A stretch of DNA of 41,483 bases, from NCBI GenBank assembly GCA_903927905.1, contig CAIYOY010000396.1, positions 1-41,483 of the forward strand, given 5' to 3'. How positions within the stretch are numbered: position 1 is the stretch's first letter; the number at the start of each line of letters is the position of its first letter. Below are positions 7,885-14,515 of this stretch, in pieces. The DNA is from an uncultured Verrucomicrobiales bacterium (lineage in GTDB: Bacteria; Verrucomicrobiota; Verrucomicrobiia; Limisphaerales; Palsa-1400). The position numbers were made by a program, and so were the translations under genes. The notes below the pieces were generated by a model that was given only the letters and a program-made list of their open reading frames with translations, was not told the origin of the DNA and did no database searches.

Positions 7885-8118
7885 TTAAGCATCCAGAAGA
7901 ATTTGTGCAGCGCGGGGAGGCAGTTTTGAAGCGGCAGCGACAGTGCCGCCGTCACGTTGCGGGGGCGACTGATTTTTAAACCCACTCTGGCCAGCTCGCC
8001 ACTGGACGAAATCTTGCCAGAAGATGACCCCTCGAAATGCCGGAAATCCGGGCGAATGGAAGGCAAACGGGTGAGGTTGTAATACTCGCCGCGCCAATTC
8101 GGCGATGTCCTTGTGCAT
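7885..8118 (-). CDS. Possible small protein, 77 aa, unknown
   Basis: An open frame starting MHKDIAELARRVLQ, preceded at 6 bases by an AAGG-type ribosome site and about 20 bases upstream by the 11-bp inverted repeat. The N-terminus looks like a real amphipathic helix, but residues 16 onward are Pro/Phe-rich and look less protein-like. A second frame overlaps it with equally good open length. It could be a small gene under an operator, a frameshifted relic, or chance. I do not recognise a family. Confidence 0.25.
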   Translation of the reverse strand: MHKDIAELARRVLQPHPFAFHSPGFPAFRGVIFWQDFVQWRAGQSGFKNQSPPQRDGGTVAAASKLPPRAAQILLDA

Positions 8119-8136
8119 GGTCAGCCTTTTTAAGCT

Positions 8137-8173
8137 TTTTCATATTGTATCGTCAGATGGTTCAATATGAAAA
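8137..8173. promoter_or_regulatory. Perfect 11-bp inverted repeat, operator-like
   Basis: TTTTCATATTG at 8137-8147 and its exact reverse complement CAATATGAAAA at 8163-8173 are separated by 15 bases. Arms this long are unlikely by chance. There is no GC-rich stem or terminal U-tract, so a protein-binding site is more likely than a terminator. The spacer contains TATCGT, which also occurs in the MarR operator half-site, so that regulator is one candidate. Confidence 0.5.
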
Positions 8174-8316
8174 CTTAATGATCGGGCAAAACATACAGGC
8201 TGAGAATCGGAATTACTAAATGTTTAAAAATCTTCAATCTTCAAACCGTTTTAAATCAGCCGCAGATCACGCTTAAGGTCGAGTTCTGTGGATTTGCTTT
8301 TCATGTAATATTTTGT

Positions 8317-9399
8317 TCAGAAGAACGGCCCCTTGGGTAAGCGCCAGTCGCGGTTGGAGGGCGGTTTTTCTTTTTGCGGGATGCTATCTTTTGGCCAGTC
8401 TTTAGCGTGTTTGACGCGATCTTCATCACTGGCGTAATAACGCAGCCAGAGTTGCATGTCGTCCTCGCCCCAACTGCCCAGGAAATCGTGAAACCAACCG
8501 CCGCGAGGATTGCGTCCGGGCAGATGGGCCGGGTCGCGCAGGCCGTGATTCCAGAGTTCGGCGTATAGTTCAGCATCGCTCAAGTGGTCAGTATGCAATA
8601 TAAAGAAACCGCACAGAGAAAGATTATGCAGCAATTCCCAGAGAATGGGTGTGAGCATTTCTTCTGTGATTTCAGCAGGAGGCAAGAGTGGAATTTTTTT
8701 GGCGGCGAGTTGTTGCGCTGGTGGGGTCCAGTTCTCCGGTTCCATGGCATGAAGTTGTGCCTCCAGCGCGGGGTCGGGTGGATCGAATTGGAGCGCATCG
8801 GGTCTTGATTCTCTTTTAGCTGCGGTAATTTCGCGATCAACCTCGTTCAACGCGAGCGGATCTGGTTCGGCATCTTCGGGCGAATCGTCTCCTGGCAGCC
8901 AGCCACCGTGAGCGGAAAGTGGGATCGGTGCGGTGGGAAGAAAGCGGTCCCGATCATAGGGCGGGTCTTCATGCGGCGGGAAAACGAAATCAGGGTCTGT
9001 GGAATGCCAAAGATCATGGGCCATCTCTTTGGCATAAAAACGCAGCCAAATTTCTTCACCAGTCATCCCGTTGGTCTCAAATTCGGACATAATCAGATTG
9101 GAATTGGTTTCTGCTTCCAAAGGAATATCTGCGGTCGGTTCGTCCAGCCATCGCTCCCAAAGCAGTGTGTACAGACTTCGGTCGTTCAAGTGATTGGTGC
9201 TGTGAAAGAAAAACCTGCGCCCGGCGGCAGCGTAAAGCAGCTCCCAAAGCCGGCCGGACAATTGCTGGTCATCCAATTCATTTGGTGGCAGTGGCGTGTA
9301 GCCATGGCTGGCCAAGATTTCGCGTGGGGAACGCCATGGGCAGTCCTCCATGGGGTCGAAGACTTCTGGAATGTCATCGGCATGACCGATTTTTAGCAA
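8317..9399 (-). CDS. Uncharacterised protein with two copies of a WELL/HLSD-LY domain
   Basis: A 360-residue soluble protein with no signal or membrane segment and very acidic, Pro-rich linkers. Two homologous halves are visible, about residues 37-155 and 238-356. Each has LWELL, then a FF-x-H(S/T)(T/D)-(N/D)HL(N/S)D segment, then LY-x-x-LW, then a WLR(F/Y)YA motif, then W, and ends with PP-x-x-RD(R/W). The first half reads FFFHSTNHLNDRSLY, the second FFILHTDHLSDAELY. I recognise this only as a conserved hypothetical pattern from Planctomycetes and Verrucomicrobia; no function is known to me. The His/Asp-rich core might bind metal, but this is speculation. It diverges from the next two genes, which are also of unknown function. 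Confidence 0.75.
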   Translation of the reverse strand: MLKIGHADDIPEVFDPMEDCPWRSPREILASHGYTPLPPNELDDQQLSGRLWELLYAAAGRRFFFHSTNHLNDRSLYTLLWERWLDEPTADIPLEAETNSNLIMSEFETNGMTGEEIWLRFYAKEMAHDLWHSTDPDFVFPPHEDPPYDRDRFLPTAPIPLSAHGGWLPGDDSPEDAEPDPLALNEVDREITAAKRESRPDALQFDPPDPALEAQLHAMEPENWTPPAQQLAAKKIPLLPPAEITEEMLTPILWELLHNLSLCGFFILHTDHLSDAELYAELWNHGLRDPAHLPGRNPRGGWFHDFLGSWGEDDMQLWLRYYASDEDRVKHAKDWPKDSIPQKEKPPSNRDWRLPKGPFF

Positions 9400-9461
9400 A
9401 ATGGAAAAAATCTGGCCATGAAAATATTGTCACCGTTTTTTGAGTTGGGCATAATCCCGGC

Positions 9462-10019
9462 ATGGCTTTTCGCATACATGACAGCGTGGTGCGCGGCGAG
9501 ATTGACAACCGGATGAAGGGGGTGGTGCGGGGAAAGATCTGGGTCGAAGGCCGCGCGGAGCCGGTGGTGCTCAAACTTAAGGGCAATGCCTGGCCGGATC
9601 TGGCCGGGTGCCTGCTCACTTTCACCAATCCGTTGAAACGCATTTCTCATGCGCATCTTGATTCACTCCAACCCGAGCAGTTCGGCAGCATTGGCGACCT
9701 GACGGCATCGCGCAAGGTTCGTGTATTTGACGTGCCGTTGGAAGAAGCGCTCAAGATGATTCGCCGGAAGGAGAAACCGCCGGAGCACATGGCCAACAGT
9801 CTTTATCTCGAATGGTTCAGTGAGGCGAACGGGCGGGTGGTGATCGAGAGCGCAGATTATGAGCTCAAAATATCCACGCCGGAATGGCGTCTGACGCCGG
9901 AGGAGGACGCGGAGCGCGCCAAACAAGCCGCTTCGGGCATGACGGATTTCATGGGAAGATTGACCGAGGCCATCGAAAAGCAACAACGCGGTCAGAAAGA
10001 TCCGGAGGCGGAAAAATGA
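9462..10019 (+). CDS. Conserved hypothetical protein
   Basis: A 185-residue soluble protein beginning MAFRIHDSVVRGEIDNR. It has a beta-rich first part (GKIWVEGRAEPVVLKLKG, DLAGCLLTFTNP) and a conserved middle (GDLTASRKVRVFDVP and ANSLYLEWFSEANGRVVIES), then a helical tail. I recall this as a conserved protein family without a known function. It overlaps the next gene by 4 bases (ATGA), so the two are almost certainly translated together. Its divergent neighbour encodes the duplicated-domain protein. Confidence 0.78.
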   Translation: MAFRIHDSVVRGEIDNRMKGVVRGKIWVEGRAEPVVLKLKGNAWPDLAGCLLTFTNPLKRISHAHLDSLQPEQFGSIGDLTASRKVRVFDVPLEEALKMIRRKEKPPEHMANSLYLEWFSEANGRVVIESADYELKISTPEWRLTPEEDAERAKQAASGMTDFMGRLTEAIEKQQRGQKDPEAEK

Positions 10020-10837
10020 GCGAATATCAATATTACGAGTTTCAAAAGGTTGATGACCGGTTGAGCGAAATGGAAATGCGGGAATTGCGCGCCGTTTCAT
10101 CCCGCGCGCGTATTACCCCGACCAGTTTTGTCAACGAGTATGATTTCGGCAATTTTAAGGGGAACCCGGACGCATGGATGGAAAAGTATTTCGACGGTTT
10201 TCTCTATTTGGCGAATTGGGGCACGCGCGAGATTCATCTGGCGATGCCGTCCGGTGCGCTCCCGTTAAAAGTGGCGCGGCGCTATTGCACGGATCGCGCA
10301 ATATCCATCCGCGAGAAATCGGGCAAGCTGATTATTACTTTTCTTTCCGAAGAAGAGCCGGACGGCGAATGGCTTGAGGGCGATGGCGTTCTTTCTTCCC
10401 TGTTGCAAATTCGCACCGAACTGGCCAATGGCGATCTTCGCAGTTTGTATTTGGGCTGGTTGATGGGTGTGCAAGCGGGTGAGGTGGGCGAGGAGGAGCA
10501 TGAACCATCGGTGCCGCCGAACCTTGGCAAATTGTCCGGCCCGCAAGCCAGTTTGGTGGATTTCTTCCGGCTTGATCAGAATCTGGAGACGGCAGCGGCG
10601 GAGAACAGTTCTTTCACAAAAGCTGAACCGGCAAACCGCAAGAAGTTATCCGCTTGGGTAGCATCACTGCCTAGTCAGGCGAAAGATGAAATAATTGTTC
10701 GACTAATGACGGGAGAGGGATTGAAAGTTGGAATGGAACTTCATTCCCAATTTCGGCAGGAACAGGATGCCGGCCTGCCAAAAACTGCGGCCAAACCACG
10801 CACCGTCGCCAAGCTTTTGGCCAAGGCAAAACCTTAG
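10016..10837 (+). CDS. Conserved hypothetical protein with SSRARITPTSFVNEY motif
   Basis: A 273-residue soluble protein. I chose ATG 10016 because it overlaps the preceding stop as ATGA and gives the family's usual N-terminus MSEYQYYEFQKVDDRLSE. The following SSRARITPTSFVNEYDFG and FKGNPDAWMEKYFDGFLYLANWG blocks belong to a conserved uncharacterised family I have seen in several phyla. The middle (DLRSLYLGWLMGVQAGE) is helical; the end is Lys/Ala-rich, possibly for nucleic-acid contact. Context gives no clear role. The two-gene operon with its divergent neighbour looks like a functional unit of unknown purpose. Confidence 0.8.
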   Translation: MSEYQYYEFQKVDDRLSEMEMRELRAVSSRARITPTSFVNEYDFGNFKGNPDAWMEKYFDGFLYLANWGTREIHLAMPSGALPLKVARRYCTDRAISIREKSGKLIITFLSEEEPDGEWLEGDGVLSSLLQIRTELANGDLRSLYLGWLMGVQAGEVGEEEHEPSVPPNLGKLSGPQASLVDFFRLDQNLETAAAENSSFTKAEPANRKKLSAWVASLPSQAKDEIIVRLMTGEGLKVGMELHSQFRQEQDAGLPKTAAKPRTVAKLLAKAKP

Positions 10838-10912
10838 AAAGTTTAGCCCTGCCACTCAGTTTTCAAATTTCAATTCCCTTCGACCCTGCCGCTTTTCCCA
10901 GGCCCGCTTGCA

Positions 10913-11200
10913 CTATTCTTTGGAAAATAAAAACCTGCTGAACATCTTGCCATAAGGTGTGCGCCCAAGAAACCGGTCGCAGGCATCATGTGACAACTGC
11001 TGTTGCCGATACCAGACCGATTTTGGTTTGCGAGTCCAACTCAACCTTCCGTAGTAGGATGAAAACAAAACAAACAAATCAGGAAATTCATCCAGTCCGG
11101 CCCCGGTAATGCGATGGTTGTCCGCCTCGCCCCAATCAGTGAATCGCTGCTGATTGGCTTTAAGATACTTGGCCCGGGCTTGAAAAAATTGCGGACTCAT
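10913..11200 (-). CDS. Small protein of unknown function behind the DUF1080 gene
   Basis: The open frame begins upstream, but the ATG at 11200 lies just 4 bases after the stop of the DUF1080 gene and gives MSPQFFQARAKYLKANQQRF, 95 residues. The composition is protein-like, with aromatic and charged clusters (FVLFSSYYGRLSW, KSVWYRQQQLSHDACDRF). There is no signal peptide or recognisable motif. Tight spacing suggests translational coupling to the DUF1080 gene. It may be a genuine small partner or a fragment of a larger vanished protein. Confidence 0.5.
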   Translation of the reverse strand: MSPQFFQARAKYLKANQQRFTDWGEADNHRITGAGLDEFPDLFVLFSSYYGRLSWTRKPKSVWYRQQQLSHDACDRFLGRTPYGKMFSRFLFSKE

Positions 11201-11204
11201 AATG

Positions 11205-11780
11205 TCAGGGCAGATCTTTGAGGCGCAGGCGGCGGTATTCCATTTGGCCGCGGTCGGCTTCAAGGCCGAGCGGGCCGGTCGGAGGGAGCTTCATCGCCAC
11301 TTCCAGAACTTCACCGTTGCAAGTGCAATGGGCGACATTGTCCTTCACGGTGACTTCAATTTTGTTCCAGTCCTGGGGTTTGTAATGCTTGAGTTGTTTG
11401 TAGGGGCCAGCAATCAGGTAGTCGCGCACTTGCAATTGAGGCTTGCGAAGGAAAAGGCCGCTATCGGCGTTGACTGAGGCGCGGAATTCGAGTTTGAGGT
11501 TGAAATTTTTCGGGAATTCGCGCGTGGTCCATAATGCTTGTTCGAGTCGTGGTGTTTTGGGATGGACGGTGAGGATGTCGTCCTTGGCGGAGTAACGGCC
11601 ATCGTCGCTTTGGGTTTTGCCATCAAAGTTGTTGGTGCGGTAACCCCAGCCGGTGAGGTCGTGGCCGTTGAATAAGCTGACATAACCCGGCTCGAGCTTG
11701 AAGTCTTTGGCGTGCGCCGGGAGCAGAATGCTGGCGGTGAGCAGCAATGCAGTCAAATGGTGTGGCCGGAGCAGGCGCAT
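11205..11780 (-). CDS. Secreted DUF1080 protein (3-keto-disaccharide hydrolase-like)
   Basis: A 191-residue protein with a signal peptide (MRLLRPHHLTALLLTASILLPAHA). I chose ATG 11780 because the upstream extension to 11861 would bury the signal. The mature part opens with the family hallmark YVSLFNGHDLTGW and continues through the beta-sandwich strands (NLKLEFRASVNADSGLFLR; WNKIEVTVKDNVAHCTCNGE; MEYRRLRLKDL). DUF1080 (PF06439) has a concanavalin-like fold, and members cleave 3-keto-glycosides made by an oxidoreductase. No such dehydrogenase is in the window. Probably periplasmic. Two further paralogs are at 20445-21825. Confidence 0.88.
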   Translation of the reverse strand: MRLLRPHHLTALLLTASILLPAHAKDFKLEPGYVSLFNGHDLTGWGYRTNNFDGKTQSDDGRYSAKDDILTVHPKTPRLEQALWTTREFPKNFNLKLEFRASVNADSGLFLRKPQLQVRDYLIAGPYKQLKHYKPQDWNKIEVTVKDNVAHCTCNGEVLEVAMKLPPTGPLGLEADRGQMEYRRLRLKDLP

Positions 11781-12120
11781 ATTTTTTATTTCTCGGGGAG
11801 AATTTGCGCGGGAACCGGCGGAGAGGCAAGGGGGAAGAATCAGGAGGGTGCATTTGGACACTGTTCTTGTTTGGAGGAAAGAGAAGACCTCACCTCACCC
11901 CGGCAGTCAGTACGGTTGGTTGCTGCACCGCTCGCGGTGCTCTCTCCCCTCCATCCGGTGGAGCGGAGAGGGAGAATCGGATCCAGCGGGTTGGCCTGAT
12001 TTAAGCCCTTGGTTTGACAACGGCTTATAGCGATAAGGACAGCGTCCAGATGCGCCCGAACGAGGTTGAGTCTGAGAAGCCCCTTTCCCACGGCAGGGTG
12101 AACTGCTATGGTCTGGCTCC
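11781..12120. other. 340-base intergenic region containing an intergenic palindromic repeat
   Basis: This spacer between the divergent DUF1080 and GH92 genes presumably holds both promoters, but I cannot assign -35/-10 boxes with confidence. Its most distinct content is the repeat at 11888-11985. The stretch 12000-12120 has no open frame. Confidence 0.5.
11888..11985. repeat. Intergenic palindromic repeat of the CCTCACCCC / GGAGAGGGAG type
   Basis: The region carries CCTCACCTCACCCCGGCAG, then a GCACCGC-TC-GCGGTGC hairpin, then CTCTCcCCTCCA paired with TGGAGcGGAGAG across a 5-base CCGG-like loop. These are the building blocks of dispersed extragenic palindromes. A weaker relative is at 1926-1965. 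No ORF of note crosses it. Confidence 0.5.
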
Positions 12121-14433
12121 ATGACACAAAACATCCCGCGTAATTTGTCCGGCCTGTTGGTTTTGGCCATGCTGCCGTTGTTCGGACTCGCCAGTTTGGC
12201 TGCTGGCGAAACACGGCTTTCAGATTACGTCCGGCCCTTCGTCGGCACCGAGGGCGAAGGCAATACCTATCCGGGGCCGTCGGCGCCATTCGGCATGATG
12301 CAACTCAGCCCGGACACCGATACGACGAACTGGGCTACTGCCTCGGGTTATGAATATGCGGATTCCACCATCCAGGGTTTTTCTTTGACTCATCTCAGCG
12401 GCACCGGTTGTCCGGATCTTGGTGATTTTCTTTTTGTGCCGCAAACCGGCAACCCCGCCTCGGTTCCCGGAGCCAAGGAGCATCCCGATGACGGCTATCA
12501 ATCCATGTTTGCGCATGACGATGAATCGGCCTCGGCGGGTTACTACAAGGTCAAGCTGCTTAAATCCGGCATCGTCACCGAACTGACGGCGGGCGAACGC
12601 GCGGGCATTCTGCGGTTCACTTTTCCGGCCAGTGAGCAGGCCAGCATTTTGATTGACTTGAATCACATCATCAGCGGCGGGCGTTACCGGGTCCTTCAGT
12701 CGCGCGTGCGGATCGAGGACAAATCCACCGTCACCGGTTTTCATCTGGTCAATGGCTGGGCGCCGGAGCGGTATCTGTTTTTTGCTGTGCGTTTCTCCCG
12801 GCCGTTTGATGAGGGTTACGTCATGGTCAATGGCCAGCCGATTGTTTATGACAGCTATAAATATTATCGTTTTCACAGCCGGAACGAAGTGGCCATGGGC
12901 GGCGTTCCCCAGCAATTTCTCGGAAAGTACGCGACCAAGGCCGGCGAAGTCATTCAAGTAAAGGTCGCCTTGTCCTCGGTCAGCACGGCCAACGCCCTGC
13001 AAAATCTGGACGCGGAAATTCCGGACTGGGATTTTGACAAGTTACGCGAAACGACCAAGGCGCGTTGGGACAAGGAACTGGGCCGTATTGAAATGGAAGG
13101 GACCCAGGCGCAAAAGGAAACCTTCTACACCTCGCTCTACCACGCTTCGTTGGTGCCGAATCTGCAACAGGACGTGAACGGCGAATATCGCGGGCTAGAC
13201 CAGAATTTTCACAAGGTGGACAAGTTCAACAAGTACACCATCTTTTCCCTGTGGGACACCTTCCGCGCCGAGCATCCGCTCTTGTCGCTGATCCAGGAAA
13301 AACGCGATTCCGACATGATCAATTCGCTGCTCGCGCACTACGATCAAAGTGCCGATCACCTGCTGCCCATGTGGGAACTGCAAGGCAACGAGACCTATTG
13401 CATGGTTGGTTATCATGCGGTCCCGGTGATCGTGGACGGGCTTCTCAAAGGCGTCAAAGGCTTCGACGTCGCCCACGCCTATCAAGCAATCACCAACACC
13501 GCGATGAATCCCGATTACAATGGCCTCGCCGCCTATCGCAAGCTGGGTTGGGTGCCGTATAACGAAGAAAACGAATCCGTGTCCAAGACGCTTGAATACG
13601 CCTATGACGATTGGTGTATAGCGCAAATGGCCAAGGCGCTGGGTAAAACGGAGGACTACGCTTATTACATGAAGCGCTCCACTTCGTTCACGAACCTGTA
13701 CGATCCGAGCATCGGCTGGATGCGCTCGAAAGATTCCACCGGCCAATGGCGCATCGGTTTTGATGCGCACACTTTCGGCGGCGGCCCACGCATGGCCGAC
13801 ATAACCGAAGGCGCGAGCGCGCAATATTCGTGGTTTGCGCCGCAGGATATTCCCGGTCTGATCAAACTCATGGGCGGCAAAGATCAGGTGATCGCCAAGC
13901 TCGACACTTTTTTCAGCACCGGCGAATCCACGCGGGTTTTATCGCCGGGCGATCTGCGCGGTTGCATCGGGGACTATTGGCACGGCAACGAACCGAGCCA
14001 TCATATCATCTACCTTTACAGTTATCTCGGCCAACCCTGGAAAGCGGCCCAGCGTTTGCATCAGGTGGTGTCAACACAATACGGCAACACCCCGAATTCC
14101 CTCTGCGGCAACGACGATTGCGGACAGATGTCGGCTTGGTATCTTTTCACCTGCATGGGTTTTTATCCGGTTTGTCCGGGCAGCGATTATTATGTCATCG
14201 GCGCGCCGCAAGTTCCGAAAACCGTGATGCACCTCTCCAACGGCAAAGATTTCACCATGACCGCTGAAAACATTTCCGATAAAAACATCTACGTGCAATC
14301 GGTGAAGTTGAACGGAAAGAACTGGGACTCCCCTTTCTTGCCGCACAGCGAATTGAAAGACGGCGGGACGATTGCCTTCACCATGGGCCCGGAACCGAGC
14401 AAGCAGTGGGGTGTTAATCCGGTGGTGCCGTAA
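12121..14433 (+). CDS. GH92 alpha-mannosidase, secreted
   Basis: A 770-residue protein with an N-terminal signal (LSGLLVLAMLPLFGLASLAAGE). Glycoside hydrolase family 92 enzymes are Ca2+-dependent exo-alpha-mannosidases acting on glycoprotein or yeast mannan. Hallmarks in order: YVRPFVGTEGEGNTYPGPS and GMMQLSPDT near the start, FSLTHLSGTGC at about 88-97, WELQGNETYCMVGYHA with the candidate catalytic acid Glu424, then GNDDCGQMSAWYLFTCMGFY with the base region around 664-668, and YVIGAPQVPK. The length matches the family. It is the first gene after the divergent DUF1080 gene and is followed by the sigma-HEAT gene 58 bases later. The mannose linkage cannot be determined from sequence. Confidence 0.95.
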   Translation: MTQNIPRNLSGLLVLAMLPLFGLASLAAGETRLSDYVRPFVGTEGEGNTYPGPSAPFGMMQLSPDTDTTNWATASGYEYADSTIQGFSLTHLSGTGCPDLGDFLFVPQTGNPASVPGAKEHPDDGYQSMFAHDDESASAGYYKVKLLKSGIVTELTAGERAGILRFTFPASEQASILIDLNHIISGGRYRVLQSRVRIEDKSTVTGFHLVNGWAPERYLFFAVRFSRPFDEGYVMVNGQPIVYDSYKYYRFHSRNEVAMGGVPQQFLGKYATKAGEVIQVKVALSSVSTANALQNLDAEIPDWDFDKLRETTKARWDKELGRIEMEGTQAQKETFYTSLYHASLVPNLQQDVNGEYRGLDQNFHKVDKFNKYTIFSLWDTFRAEHPLLSLIQEKRDSDMINSLLAHYDQSADHLLPMWELQGNETYCMVGYHAVPVIVDGLLKGVKGFDVAHAYQAITNTAMNPDYNGLAAYRKLGWVPYNEENESVSKTLEYAYDDWCIAQMAKALGKTEDYAYYMKRSTSFTNLYDPSIGWMRSKDSTGQWRIGFDAHTFGGGPRMADITEGASAQYSWFAPQDIPGLIKLMGGKDQVIAKLDTFFSTGESTRVLSPGDLRGCIGDYWHGNEPSHHIIYLYSYLGQPWKAAQRLHQVVSTQYGNTPNSLCGNDDCGQMSAWYLFTCMGFYPVCPGSDYYVIGAPQVPKTVMHLSNGKDFTMTAENISDKNIYVQSVKLNGKNWDSPFLPHSELKDGGTIAFTMGPEPSKQWGVNPVVP

Positions 14434-14515
14434 GGTGGTAGCGGGGTGATTTTTTGACCGGGACGTTACAGAAAAATTGTCACATTTTTAGTTGGGCTGC
14501 GGTTTATCAATAGAA

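Larger units (their letters stand above)
7859..8316. other. 458-base region with little coding evidence
   Basis: Between marR and the duplicated-domain gene I see only one weak short ORF on the minus strand (7885-8118) and one clear inverted repeat (8137-8173). The rightmost 140 bases are AT-rich and carry no open frame of note. Confidence 0.6.
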
